Shown: piece after piece, positions 53,739-62,700 of the stretch
Numbering within the stretch: the first letter of the stretch is position 1
Layout of the letters: each line of letters opens with the position of its first letter
Assembly: GCA_016776605.1 (NCBI GenBank)
Contig: JADHTB010000013.1
Coordinates: forward strand, 1 to 64,000
Direction of reading: 5' to 3'
Origin: Alphaproteobacteria bacterium
GTDB lineage: Bacteria; Pseudomonadota; Alphaproteobacteria; GCA-2731375
Length of the DNA: 64,000 nt
Notes under the pieces: model-generated
The model's input: only the letters and a program-made list of their open reading frames with translations
What the model was told of the DNA's origin: nothing
Databases searched by the model: none
Translations under genes and position numbers: made by a program

Positions 53739-54896
53739 CTAAGCCTCCAAATCAGTGACATCCATCCAGCGCCGCTCGGCCCAGCTTTGCAGTCCCAGTT
53801 CCGCCAACTGCACGCCCCTGGCCCCGGCCAGCAGATCCCAGGGAAATGGCCCCTCGTCATATAGATGGCGGATGAATAATTCCCACTGCGCCTTGAAGGC
53901 ATTGTCGTAGTCAACGGTGTCGGGCACTTCCTCCCAACCATCGTTATAATTGATGGCGGGGGGGATGTCCGGGTTCCAGACCGGCATGGGCGTATTGACC
54001 CGGGCCTGAGTGCGGCAGCGGCGCAGACCGGCGACGGCGGAACCATGGGTGCCATCCACGTGCAGGGTCAACAGATCGTCCCGGCGCACCCGGGTGCACC
54101 AGGACGAATTGAAATGGGCCACGATGCCGCCATCCAGTTGAAAGGTGGCATAGGCGGCATCGTCAACATCCGCCGCGTATGGTTCGTCGTTTTCGTCCCA
54201 GCGGGTCGGGATATGGGTCGCGCCCAGACAACTGACCGATTGCACCGCGCCAAAGGTATTGTCCAGCACATAGCGCCAGTGGCACAACATATCCAGAATG
54301 ATGCCGCCGCCCTGATCCTTGCGGTAATTCCACGAGGGCCGTTGCGCGGGCTGTAAATCACCTTCAAAAACCCAATAACCAAATTCGCCACGCACCGAAA
54401 GAATGCGGCCGAAAAAACCGGCATCGATCAAGTATTTCAGCTTGCGGATACCCGGCAGCCACAATTTATCCTGCACAACGCCGTGCTTGATGCCGGCCGC
54501 TTTGGCCAATTTATAAGTGTCATAGGCATCGGCCAGGCTGTCGGCGGTTGGCTTCTCGCAATAGATATCCTTGCCCGCGCTGATCGCCTTGCGCAACAGA
54601 CCGGCACGGGCCTGGGTCGTGGCGGCATCAAAGAACAAGGTATCGTCCGGGTTGGCGATCGCGGCGTCCAGATCGTTGGTCCAACGGCTAAGACCATGTT
54701 CCCGCGCCAGGGCGCCCACCCGGCCCGCATCGCGGCCAACTAAAATTGGGTCCGGCATCACCCGGGTGCCATCGGTCAATTCCAGGCCACCAGCCTCCAT
54801 GATTTCCAGGATCGATCGGATCAGATGCTGGTTCTTGCCCATCCGGCCGGTCACGCCGTTCATGATGATGCCAAGGCGTTTCTCGCTCATGCTCAC
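53739..54896 (-). CDS. Gfo/Idh/MocA family oxidoreductase, second
   Basis: This 385-residue NAD(P)-dependent oxidoreductase starts KRLGIIMNGVTGRMG, a Rossmann segment with an unusual VTGRMG glycine loop, and continues with CEKPTADSLADAYDTYKLAK (signature EKP near residue 115). The substrate region has GGIILDMLCHWRYVLDN with the conserved catalytic-type Asp/His. It is longer than the first Gfo enzyme because of extra C-terminal sequence. The GTG at 54896 overlaps the stop of the upstream ATPase gene (GTGA); an ATG two codons later is possible. Confidence 0.88.
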   Translation of the reverse strand: MSMSEKRLGIIMNGVTGRMGKNQHLIRSILEIMEAGGLELTDGTRVMPDPILVGRDAGRVGALAREHGLSRWTNDLDAAIANPDDTLFFDAATTQARAGLLRKAISAGKDIYCEKPTADSLADAYDTYKLAKAAGIKHGVVQDKLWLPGIRKLKYLIDAGFFGRILSVRGEFGYWVFEGDLQPAQRPSWNYRKDQGGGIILDMLCHWRYVLDNTFGAVQSVSCLGATHIPTRWDENDEPYAADVDDAAYATFQLDGGIVAHFNSSWCTRVRRDDLLTLHVDGTHGSAVAGLRRCRTQARVNTPMPVWNPDIPPAINYNDGWEEVPDTVDYDNAFKAQWELFIRHLYDEGPFPWDLLAGARGVQLAELGLQSWAERRWMDVTDLEA

Positions 54897-55663
54897 TCCA
54901 TTCCCAATAATTTGTAGATCCGCCGGGTGTAATCCCCGAAGGCTTTCTGTGTTTTTAGATCCAAGCCGCGCGGATAGGGCAGATCGACCAGGAAATTATC
55001 CGCCATGCGGGCCGGACCGGCCGTCAGCACGACCACCCGGCTGCCCAGAAACACCGCTTCCTGGATACCATGGGTGACGAAGACGATGGTCTTGCCGCTT
55101 TCGCCCCAGATACGCAGTAATTCCAGGTTCATCTTTTCCCGGGTCAGGGCGTCCAGGGCCCCGAATGGTTCGTCCATCAGGATCAGTTTCGGATCATGCA
55201 CCAGGGCACGGGCGATGGCGGCCCGCTGTTGCATGCCACCCGAGAGTTCATAGGGGTAGCTTTGCGCGAAACCCGACAGTCCGACCATTTCCAACAAATG
55301 ACCGGCCCGCGCCCGCGCCTCGGCCATGGGCAGGCCCAGAATTTCCGCCGGCAACAATACGTTCTCCATGACCCGGCGCCATTTCAACAACAAGGGTTGT
55401 TGAAAGACCATGCCAATATCACGGGCCGCATCGAAACTATCCGCCTGGCTGCCGATCCGCACCGTGCCTTCCTCATGGGAATGCAGGCCCGCCAGGATCT
55501 TCAACAGAGTGGTTTTGCCGCAGCCCGATGGCCCGACCATGGAAACCAGTTCCCCTGCCTGCACATCGAAGGTGACATCGGAGACGGCAAGGAAGTCCTC
55601 TTTGCGCCCGCGATAAACCTTGCGCACGCCCTGCAGACTGATGAAGGATGGCTCGGCGTTCAT
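54893..55663 (-). CDS. ABC transporter ATP-binding protein, SsuB/TauB type
   Basis: This 256-residue ATPase has Walker [10 protein letters not shown], the signature [15 protein letters not shown], Walker [13 protein letters not shown] and H-loop VTHGIQEA. Sequence type matches the nitrate/sulfonate/taurine/NMT1-like importer group. It lies one base after the permease gene and overlaps the next Gfo/Idh gene. Together with the permease at 55664-56434 and the binding protein at 57708-58700 it forms a complete importer for an unknown small molecule. Confidence 0.94.
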   Translation of the reverse strand: MNAEPSFISLQGVRKVYRGRKEDFLAVSDVTFDVQAGELVSMVGPSGCGKTTLLKILAGLHSHEEGTVRIGSQADSFDAARDIGMVFQQPLLLKWRRVMENVLLPAEILGLPMAEARARAGHLLEMVGLSGFAQSYPYELSGGMQQRAAIARALVHDPKLILMDEPFGALDALTREKMNLELLRIWGESGKTIVFVTHGIQEAVFLGSRVVVLTAGPARMADNFLVDLPYPRGLDLKTQKAFGDYTRRIYKLLGME

Positions 55664-56434
55664 CTATTCCATCCGGGCATCGCGCACCACCAACAACCGC
55701 TCAAGCAACAGTACGATGCCGTATAAAGTCACACCGACGGCGGTGATCATCAGCACCGCCATGAACATGCCCGCCGTATCCAGGGTCACCTGCACCTGCA
55801 TCATCAAATAACCCAGGCCTTCTTCCGAAGCGATAAATTCACCGACGATAGCGCCCGCCACGGCCAACACCACCGCCACCTTCATACCGGAAAAAATAAA
55901 CGGCAGGGCGCCCGGCAATTGAATTTTGGTGAAAATTTGCCAGCGCGAGGCCCGCAGGGTGCGGACCAGATCGATCAATTCCGGCTCCACCTCGTTCAGG
56001 CCTCGGGTCGTGGTGATCAGGATGGGCAGAAAACAAATCGAAAAGGCGATCAAAATGTTCGGTCCCAGGCCGTAGGAAAACCAGACGATGAAGATCGGCC
56101 CCAAGGCAACCTTTGGGATCATGTTCAGGGATACGATCAAGGGCATGAAGGCGTCGTTCAGCCAGCGCGACCAGGAAAACAGCACGGCCAGGACAACGCC
56201 GACCACCACCGCCAGCCAAAACCCGCCATAGACCGAGGCGGCGGTTATCAGCGTGTTGTGCCCCCATTTGTAGGTCTCGTACTCCAATAATGTGGCGAAG
56301 GTATCCAGCGGCGCCGGCATGATATAGGGCTCTACCTCGCCAATGGTGATCCAGGCCTGCCAGGCCAGTACAGCCACCAGATGCATGACGATAATCAGGA
56401 CCCATTTACGTAACTTTTCGCTGTAGTCGTCCAT
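55664..56434 (-). CDS. ABC transporter permease, SsuC/TauC type
   Basis: This 256-residue inner-membrane permease has about six spans. The ATPase-coupling loop reads LVRTLRASRWQIFTKIQLPGALPFIFSGMKVA near residues 165-196. An upstream LNMIPKVALGPIFIVWFSYGLGPNILIAFSICFLPIL is characteristic of the sulfonate/taurine/thiamine-precursor importer family. It follows the DHDPS-like gene by nine bp and is adjacent to the ATPase gene, so the three are one transcript. Confidence 0.93.
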   Translation of the reverse strand: MDDYSEKLRKWVLIIVMHLVAVLAWQAWITIGEVEPYIMPAPLDTFATLLEYETYKWGHNTLITAASVYGGFWLAVVVGVVLAVLFSWSRWLNDAFMPLIVSLNMIPKVALGPIFIVWFSYGLGPNILIAFSICFLPILITTTRGLNEVEPELIDLVRTLRASRWQIFTKIQLPGALPFIFSGMKVAVVLAVAGAIVGEFIASEEGLGYLMMQVQVTLDTAGMFMAVLMITAVGVTLYGIVLLLERLLVVRDARME

Positions 56435-56443
56435 GCTTTAGAT

Positions 56444-57511
56444 CTAGTCCAGCCAGCGTTGTACATTGGCGGCCACGAAGCCGTCGTCGCACAAATGGGG
56501 ATAATCCGAGATCACCCGGTCGAGCTCTTCAGCCTGACCTGGGCTCATGGCTTCATCAGGGTTCAGGCACCAGGTACCCCGCAACAGACCCTGGCGGCGC
56601 AGCACCTCATGGCAACCCGCGATGACCCCGGCGAAATCATTGACCACATCGAACAGCGCGCTATTGGCATCGGTGATCTGGCTGTCCAATAGCAGCAAAT
56701 CGGCATCGACAGAGCCAGCCGCGATTGCCTGATGCGCGCGGGCCAGATATTCCACCGCCGGTTTGACCCAGACACTCCAATGGCCCAGCAGGCCGCCATG
56801 GAAACGCATGATCACGGTTTCGTCACCACGGCGGACAGCGAACGGGGTGACCAGATCCAGCAGGATATGGTCATCGTTACCTGTGTACAGGCTGATCCGA
56901 TCTTCCGCCCGCGCCGCCACCACCCCACGCACCACGTCCAAGGTGCGGTAGCGGTTAAAGGGCGCCACCTTGATGGCGACGACATTGTCGATGCTGGCAA
57001 AACGGCGCCAAAATTCGGCCGATAACACAATACCGCCCACCGCGGGTTGCAGATAAAAGCCAACCAGGGGAATACGCGCCGCCACCGCCTGACAATGAGC
57101 GATCAGAGCATCTTCATCGGCGCCCTTATGCGCGGCGAGGCTCAACAATCCGGCGTGATAGCCCAGGCCAAGGGCAACGTCCGCCTCCGCCAACGCCTGC
57201 GCAGTGGAGCCGACCAGGCCGGCAATCATGATGATCGGCCGATCGGTCCAGCCAGCAGCGGTCTCCGCCGCCATCCGCAATACGGGTTCGTAAAGGCCCA
57301 CGTCGCGGATTTCAAATTGCGTCGTATGCACCCCCACCGCCAGGCCACCAGCACCGGCGTCCAGATAATAGCGGGTCAAGGCGCGCTGGTGCCGCGCGTC
57401 CAATTGCCGGCCTTCGGTCAACGCCAGGGGATGGGCCGGAATAACCACGCCCCGACGTAACTGGGCCAGAACCCCAGCCGGGATATCATCGCGATGCAGG
57501 GACATTGCCAT
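56444..57511 (-). CDS. Dihydrodipicolinate synthase family protein
   Basis: This 355-residue TIM-barrel class I aldolase/lyase is of the DHDPS/NAL superfamily. The Schiff-base Lys is in NVVAIKVAPFNRYRT near residue 185. The N-terminal VVIPAHPLALTEGRQLDARHQRALTRYYLDAGAGGLAVGVHTTQF corresponds to the first barrel strands, and GFYLQPAVGG to the Tyr-bearing strand. It is longer than typical DHDPS (~290), with extra C-terminal sequence. The first gene of the operon, its ATG at 57511 is preferred over a TTG at 57523. Aldol cleavage of a keto acid is likely. Confidence 0.88.
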   Translation of the reverse strand: MAMSLHRDDIPAGVLAQLRRGVVIPAHPLALTEGRQLDARHQRALTRYYLDAGAGGLAVGVHTTQFEIRDVGLYEPVLRMAAETAAGWTDRPIIMIAGLVGSTAQALAEADVALGLGYHAGLLSLAAHKGADEDALIAHCQAVAARIPLVGFYLQPAVGGIVLSAEFWRRFASIDNVVAIKVAPFNRYRTLDVVRGVVAARAEDRISLYTGNDDHILLDLVTPFAVRRGDETVIMRFHGGLLGHWSVWVKPAVEYLARAHQAIAAGSVDADLLLLDSQITDANSALFDVVNDFAGVIAGCHEVLRRQGLLRGTWCLNPDEAMSPGQAEELDRVISDYPHLCDDGFVAANVQRWLD

Positions 57512-57707
57512 TCTCTTCGTCAATTATTCCAGAACGTTAGCATTAAAACGCCACGACGACCGAGAGGCCATGGGTTAAGGTGCGTTGAAGCCATCTGATT
57601 TTGCCATCTGCGCAATGAATAGCACAAGCGCGCCGTCAACGATCCGATTGGTTTTAGACGATTACCACAAGCCGGTTCATAGATAAGAATTAGTGGGAGA
57701 AAAAAAC

Positions 57708-58700
57708 ATGAAAATTTTCAAATTCGCTCTGGCCACGCTCGTTGGCGCGGTTTTGGCGAGCAGTTCCGCGCAAGCCGCGGAAAAAGTCAGTTTCATTTTG
57801 AATTGGGTGGCGGGCGGCGATCACGCGCCGGTCTATTGGGCCAAATCCAAGGGCTGGTACAAGGATGCCGGCATCGATTTAACAATTGAACAGGGCAAAG
57901 GTTCGACCCTGTCGTCGCAACGTGTCGGCATTGGCAAAAATCAGCTTGGCATTGCCGATCTGGGCACCGCCCTGGTCAACAAGGGCAAGGGCGCGGATCT
58001 GGTTGCGGTCTTTAACATCTATGCCAATTCGCCCTACGGCTTCTATTGGAAGAAAAGTTCCGGCATCACCGGGATCAAGGATTTCGCGGGCAAGAAAATC
58101 GGCAATCCGCCCTGGGATGCAGCCCGCCAGATGTGGCCTGCCTTCGCCAAGGCGGTCGGCATGGGGATAGACACGGTAACCTGGGTCAACGTTAAACCCA
58201 ACGCCAAGATCGCGGCATTAAAGTCGGACGCCATTGATGTCACAACCTCGTTCTATAATATCCACTTCATCTTCCAGAAAGTGTTCGGGGATGACATGGG
58301 CTTCGTCGCCGGCAAAAGCATTGGCGTCAATCCCTATGGTAATTCCGTAATCGCCAACGGCGCCTACCTGAAGGCGAACCCCGATGTGGTGCGGAACTTC
58401 GTTAAGGTGACGCAGAAGGCCTATGCCGCCTGCGCCAAAAACGCCGAACCCTGCATCACCGCCCTGATCGATGCCAACAGCGGCCTAAAGCGGCCCTCGT
58501 CCATGGCCAACTGGCTCCTGGTAAAAGAGTTGATGGATGCGGACAGTTCCCGCAACGGCGCCATCGGTTATTTCGACCCGGCCCGCATGGACGCGGACTA
58601 CAAATTAATCGAAGCTTATTTCAAGCTGGATAAACCCTTCGATATCAAAAGTACCTACCGCAACGACTTCCTGGACATGTCCGTGAAGTTCGGCGGCTAG
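57708..58700 (+). CDS. ABC transporter substrate-binding protein, NMT1/THI5-like
   Basis: This 330-residue periplasmic binding protein has a signal peptide (cleavage after AQA near residue 23). NMT1/THI5-like marks are VSFILNWVAGGDHAPVYWAKSKGWYKDAGIDL, an IEQGKGSTLSSQRVG loop, then GIADLGTALVNKGKGADLVAV. It is transcribed divergently from the importer operon, 196 bp away, and is the only binding protein in the cluster. This family usually carries thiamine precursors, sulfonates, pyrimidines or aromatic compounds, so a sugar-like ligand would be unusual. GGGAGAAAAAAA precedes the ATG. Confidence 0.93.
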   Translation: MKIFKFALATLVGAVLASSSAQAAEKVSFILNWVAGGDHAPVYWAKSKGWYKDAGIDLTIEQGKGSTLSSQRVGIGKNQLGIADLGTALVNKGKGADLVAVFNIYANSPYGFYWKKSSGITGIKDFAGKKIGNPPWDAARQMWPAFAKAVGMGIDTVTWVNVKPNAKIAALKSDAIDVTTSFYNIHFIFQKVFGDDMGFVAGKSIGVNPYGNSVIANGAYLKANPDVVRNFVKVTQKAYAACAKNAEPCITALIDANSGLKRPSSMANWLLVKELMDADSSRNGAIGYFDPARMDADYKLIEAYFKLDKPFDIKSTYRNDFLDMSVKFGG

Positions 58701-58800
58701 GGCGCATTCAGAAAAATGCACCCAGACTCTTAAATATAGAGCAATTGAATCAATCGCTTAAGTCGCGAAAGCGACTCTAATAAATTGAAAATTGCTCTAG
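58697..58800 (+). repeat. Dispersed palindromic repeat, copy C
   Basis: This is the third copy of the repeat seen at 3635-3737, in the same orientation and more diverged: the GCGCATT palindrome has lost part of its right arm. The stop codon of the binding-protein gene (58698-58700) lies in its first four bases. The AGAGCAATT...AATTGCTCT outer arms and TCGCGAAAGCGA core are intact. Confidence 0.88.
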
Positions 58801-58816
58801 AAACACCCACCTACAC

Positions 58817-58857
58817 GACCGCATTCGGCAGCGCTGCCGGATGCGGTCAATTTTTTT
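58817..58857 (+). terminator. Rho-independent terminator
   Basis: GACCGCAT pairs with ATGCGGTC and CGGCAGC with GCTGCCG, interrupted by one mismatch, followed by AATTTTTTT. The 15-bp-class stem and T-tract make this a strong terminator for the binding-protein gene. Confidence 0.92.
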
Positions 58858-58893
58858 CCAGTCAGAGGCCGCGGAGCATCCGATAATTGTCCG

Positions 58894-59751
58894 TCAGCCC
58901 AACTCGGGCCCGGCGATGATGAAAACCCGTTCGGGATCATCGAAGGGTGTCCGGGAGCCCAACAGCATGCGCATATAGCCGCGCTGTTTGGTGAAACCGC
59001 TATCGCGCAGCCATTGGGCCAGGCCGCCATGATGATCGGCGGCATCCAGAAAAACCGGACCGGCATGCCCTGTCAGGGCCGCGCGCAGCAGCGCAATGGC
59101 GTCCCTGTCATTGTTGGCGGACAACGGCCCGATCTGGGTCGCCAGACGGCCATCGCGGGCCAGGATGAAACCCTGCACATTGCCATCCCTCTCCAACAAA
59201 AAGGCGCGTTCGGGACGGCGATTGTACAGATGCGTCAACAGATCCCCGCGCCGGGCGCCGAAGATACCCGCATCCCAATCCGCCACCGCGCTTAGATCAC
59301 CGGGCAGCATGGGCCTGACGGCAGCGCTTGCGCCCGCGCCTGGGGCAATTTTCAAGTTATCGGCCTGCCAGCGGGTCAGCGAATAAATATCCTGGAAGCC
59401 CAGGGGCAGATAGACCTTGCGCCCGGCTTCGGTCGCATCCAGGCCGGGGACCATCCCCAACATTGCGGCCCGGTCAATACAGCGGCGCATCAAGGCACTG
59501 GCCAGGCCCTGACGCTGCCATTTAGCGGTGACTAATATCATTGCGATCCAGGCGAATCGGTCGCCGTGGGGCAGTAACATCGATGTTGCCACCAAGGCCG
59601 GCTCACTGACCCCGGTGCCCTCGCCCCGTTCCAGCATGAACTGCCAATCGGCGGCGGTTTGGTTCCACCCGGCCTCTGCATTCAGGGCCACGGCCTGGCC
59701 AATTTCGGACAGCGCCAGCTTTTCCCAGATCAGATTTTCAATAATTGCCAT
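58894..59751 (-). CDS. GNAT family N-acetyltransferase
   Basis: This 285-residue GNAT protein has an N-terminal acetyltransferase domain (about residues 5-125; acetyl-CoA loop VTAKWQRQGLASALM). A C-terminal SCP2-like or second GNAT region follows, with GFILARDGRLATQIGPL and GFTKQRGYMRMLLG. The acceptor is unknown. The start at 59751 is set by overlap with the end of the epimerase gene (14 bases), which implies translational coupling. It is not obviously part of the neighbouring catabolic operon. Confidence 0.8.
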   Translation of the reverse strand: MAIIENLIWEKLALSEIGQAVALNAEAGWNQTAADWQFMLERGEGTGVSEPALVATSMLLPHGDRFAWIAMILVTAKWQRQGLASALMRRCIDRAAMLGMVPGLDATEAGRKVYLPLGFQDIYSLTRWQADNLKIAPGAGASAAVRPMLPGDLSAVADWDAGIFGARRGDLLTHLYNRRPERAFLLERDGNVQGFILARDGRLATQIGPLSANNDRDAIALLRAALTGHAGPVFLDAADHHGGLAQWLRDSGFTKQRGYMRMLLGSRTPFDDPERVFIIAGPELG

Positions 59752-60784
59752 CCCGCGCTTCAAAATGGGTCGGCTTCCCCAAACTGCCCCGCTCGCCGGC
59801 GATCCAATCGGCAACCCAGTCCACCATGCAATGTAACGGCACCATGGGATAACCAAACAGCTTTGTGGCCTCGGCGGTATTGATCAACCAGGCCATTTTC
59901 GCCGGCTCCCCTTGCAGCGCGACCGGCTTGCCAAAGCGGTCGGCGAAGGCTTGTGCCAGCCAGGCAACGGCAATGGTTTCGGGGCCGGAAACATTCACCG
60001 GACTGGGCGGTGTGGTGCAATGGCGCAGGGCGCGCAAAACCTGGGCATTGGCATCGCCCTGCCAGATCACATTGACATGACCCATGGTCAGATCGATCAC
60101 CTCGCCGGCCCATACCTTGGCGGCGATGTCGTGCAGCACGCCATAGCGCATGTCGATGGCATAGTTGAGACGAATGATCCGTCCCGGCGTGCCGTATTGA
60201 TTGGAAAAATGTTGGAACATCCGCTCCCGCCCGACGCAGGAATTGGCGTATTCGCCGGGTGGCGGCGTCGCGGTCATGGCCTCGGTCGCGCCCTGGGAAT
60301 TGATCGGCACGAAGGGATATACGCACCCGGTGGAAAAGGTAACGATGCGCGATTTATGGAAACGTTCCGCCACCAGGGCCGGAACATGCACATTCATGGC
60401 CCAGGTCAGTTCCTCGGCCCCGGCGGAGCCGAACTTGCGCCCGGCCATGAAAACGATGTTCGCCACGTCGGGCAACGTGGCCACCGCATCCCTATCCAGC
60501 AGATCGCAGGTGATGGTCTCGACCCCGTGGCTTTGCAATTGTTCGGCCAGCCCGGCTTCGGAAAAGCGGGCAACGCCCACGATGCGCTTGTCCGGCGCGG
60601 CCCGCTTGGCCAGCCGGGCCAGGGTGGGGCCCATCTTGCCGCCCACGCCCAATACCATGATGTCGCCAGTAACTTGCGCCAGATCGTCAATCAATGCCTG
60701 GGATGGCCGTGTCATGAATTCCTCCAACGCGGCCGCATCGGCAAAACCGTCGGGAAAATTCGCAGGGTCTAGTTTTTCAATCAT
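59738..60784 (-). CDS. NAD-dependent epimerase/dehydratase-like protein
   Basis: This 348-residue extended SDR-type protein has the Rossmann motif GVGGKMG (residues 46-52). The catalytic area reads STGCVYPF and later GEYANSCVGRERMF: Y179 is in place, but the Lys of YxxxK is replaced by Cys (C183). Whether it still oxidises or epimerises a sugar is therefore uncertain. I recall close homologues with the same YANSC segment, so the change is likely a family trait. It precedes and overlaps the GNAT gene. It is divergent from the zinc dehydrogenase gene. Confidence 0.82.
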   Translation of the reverse strand: MIEKLDPANFPDGFADAAALEEFMTRPSQALIDDLAQVTGDIMVLGVGGKMGPTLARLAKRAAPDKRIVGVARFSEAGLAEQLQSHGVETITCDLLDRDAVATLPDVANIVFMAGRKFGSAGAEELTWAMNVHVPALVAERFHKSRIVTFSTGCVYPFVPINSQGATEAMTATPPPGEYANSCVGRERMFQHFSNQYGTPGRIIRLNYAIDMRYGVLHDIAAKVWAGEVIDLTMGHVNVIWQGDANAQVLRALRHCTTPPSPVNVSGPETIAVAWLAQAFADRFGKPVALQGEPAKMAWLINTAEATKLFGYPMVPLHCMVDWVADWIAGERGSLGKPTHFEARDGNY

Positions 60785-60876
60785 GGCCGGTGGTCATTCC
60801 ATCTTGCGTTCGTTAGCGTCTGCTTTGACAATAGCGCCATCAGAATAGCAATCACATGGCAAGGGAAGAAGCGTAA

Positions 60877-61839
60877 ATGCGCGCAGCTGTTTTCGAGGCG
60901 CCGGGCCAACCCCTGGTTATTGCCCAGGTCGAGGCCCCACGGCCGACGCCCACCGACCTGCTGGTCAAAGTCAAAAGCTGTGGCATCTGCGGCACGGACC
61001 TGCATCTGTCCGCCGTCACCGACCGTTCGGGCGGTATGGCGCCATTGTCCGGCGGCACTGTCATGGGGCATGAATTCTGCGGCGAAGTGGTCGAGGTCGG
61101 CAGCCAGGCGCCGGGCGGGTGGCATGAAGGAGACCGTATCTGCGCCCTGCCATACATCGCCTGCGGCCATTGTCTGGACTGCCTGGCCGGACGGGGCCAC
61201 CGTTGCGCCAGGGCCCAATTCAACGGCATGGGAGAATTGGGCGGCGGCTATGCGGATTATGTCCGGGTCGGCGGGGCGGAAGCCTTGGCCCTGCCCGATG
61301 GGGTGGACTATCGCCGGGGCGCCCTGGTGGAACCCTTGCCCGTCGCCCTGTGGTGCCGCTTTTTCGGCGCCCGGCACGCGGTGGTCAGCGATCTGTTGGC
61401 TGGGCGCCTGGACAAAGCCGCGGCCATGGGGGCCACGGACGGTATCGACGCCAGCACGGAAAACGTTGTAGGCCGCTACAAACAGATCGCCGGCAACCGT
61501 CCAGAGGTGGTTTTTGACTGTGTCGGCGTGCCGGGCAGTCAGCAACTGGCCATGGACTATGCCCCCATGAACGGCCGTCTGGTGGTGGCCGGTGTCTGTA
61601 TGCGGCCCGACAACATCATGCCGGTGAAGGCCATCACCAAGGAATTATCCGTCCGCTACGTTTATATGTACGAGCGGCGGGATTTCGAATTGGCCCTGGA
61701 AATGTTGGACACGGGACGCGTTGATGGCTCCGCCATGATCACGGATGTGGTCGGCTTCGATGCCTTCTCGACTGCCTTTGAAGATCTGAAGACACCATCG
61801 GATCAGTGCAAAATTCTGCTCGACCCCGATCAATTATAA
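60877..61839 (+). CDS. Zinc-type dehydrogenase lacking the Rossmann glycine motif
   Basis: This MDR-family protein is 320 residues against ~345-350 for relatives. Zinc positions are intact: GICGTD (residues 36-41), GHEF (64-67), and Cys 96, 99, 102 and 110 of the structural site. After LVEPLP (about 150-155) the sequence jumps straight to VALWCRFFGARHAVVSD, so ~28 residues with the GxGxxG loop are missing in frame. The rest (GATDGIDAS, VVFDCVGVPGSQQLAM) is normal. It may be inactive. The SDR gene follows 80 bp downstream. Confidence 0.85.
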   Translation: MRAAVFEAPGQPLVIAQVEAPRPTPTDLLVKVKSCGICGTDLHLSAVTDRSGGMAPLSGGTVMGHEFCGEVVEVGSQAPGGWHEGDRICALPYIACGHCLDCLAGRGHRCARAQFNGMGELGGGYADYVRVGGAEALALPDGVDYRRGALVEPLPVALWCRFFGARHAVVSDLLAGRLDKAAAMGATDGIDASTENVVGRYKQIAGNRPEVVFDCVGVPGSQQLAMDYAPMNGRLVVAGVCMRPDNIMPVKAITKELSVRYVYMYERRDFELALEMLDTGRVDGSAMITDVVGFDAFSTAFEDLKTPSDQCKILLDPDQL

Positions 61840-61919
61840 ATTCAGACACGGCAAGGATGTGCTTGGCGCATGACCGTGCTAGCATCCGCGGCGAAATTGT
61901 ACCTTGGGGAGAAAATCAG

Positions 61920-62669
61920 ATGGATTTGGGATTGAAGGGCAAAAAGGCTCTGGTCACGGGCGGCACCCGGGGCATTGGCCGGGCCATAGCGGAACGCCTG
62001 GCCATGGAAGGTGCCGATGTTGCCGTCTGCGCCCGCAATGCCGATGAGGTGGCGGAAGCCGTCGCCGCGCTGCAAGGCATGGGCGTACAGGCTACGGGCG
62101 CCAGCGTCGATGTTGGCGACCAGGCGGCATTAAAAACCTGGATCGACGCGGCGGCGGATGAATTGGGCGGCCTCGATGTATTGGTGGCCAATGTCTCTGC
62201 CATGGGCGCCGCGGACTGGCGCGGGTCTTTTGAAATAGATGTGCTGGGCAGCATTCATACGGTGGAAGCCGCATTGCCCTATCTGGAGAAATCCGACGCC
62301 GGCGCCATTGTCGCCATCAGCTCGGTCTCCGCGCTGCAATATTTTGGCGGCGTGCGGCCCTATAACACCATGAAAGCGGCCCTGATCAACTATATGTCCA
62401 ACATGGCCCACGAGCTTGCCCCCAAGGGTGTGCGCGTCAATACGGTCTCGCCCGGCACGATTTATTTCGAGGGCGGGGTCTGGCACACCCGGAAAGTAGA
62501 AACGCCGGAGCTGTTCCAGGGCGCCCTGGGCATGAACCCCATGGGCCGCATGGGTACGCCAGAGGAAGTCGCCAACGCCACGGTCTTCCTATGCAGCCCC
62601 CTGGCCAGTTTCATTTCCGGGACCAATCTGTTGGTCGACGGCGCCATGACCCAGGGCGTGCAATACTAA
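61920..62669 (+). CDS. SDR family oxidoreductase
   Basis: This 249-residue classical SDR has the cofactor motif GGTRGIG (residues 13-19), catalytic Ser in AISSVSALQYFGG and YNTMK (Tyr and Lys). Arg rather than an acidic residue after strand 2 (VCARNADE) suggests NADP preference. The C-terminus has SGTNLLVDGAMTQG. The ATG at 61920 has GGGGAGAAA upstream. It probably reduces a ketone or oxidises an alcohol. The HSL-type hydrolase gene follows by 31 bp. Confidence 0.93.
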   Translation: MDLGLKGKKALVTGGTRGIGRAIAERLAMEGADVAVCARNADEVAEAVAALQGMGVQATGASVDVGDQAALKTWIDAAADELGGLDVLVANVSAMGAADWRGSFEIDVLGSIHTVEAALPYLEKSDAGAIVAISSVSALQYFGGVRPYNTMKAALINYMSNMAHELAPKGVRVNTVSPGTIYFEGGVWHTRKVETPELFQGALGMNPMGRMGTPEEVANATVFLCSPLASFISGTNLLVDGAMTQGVQY

Positions 62670-62700
62670 AAACAATCAAATCAGTGGAGGAATTTTTACC

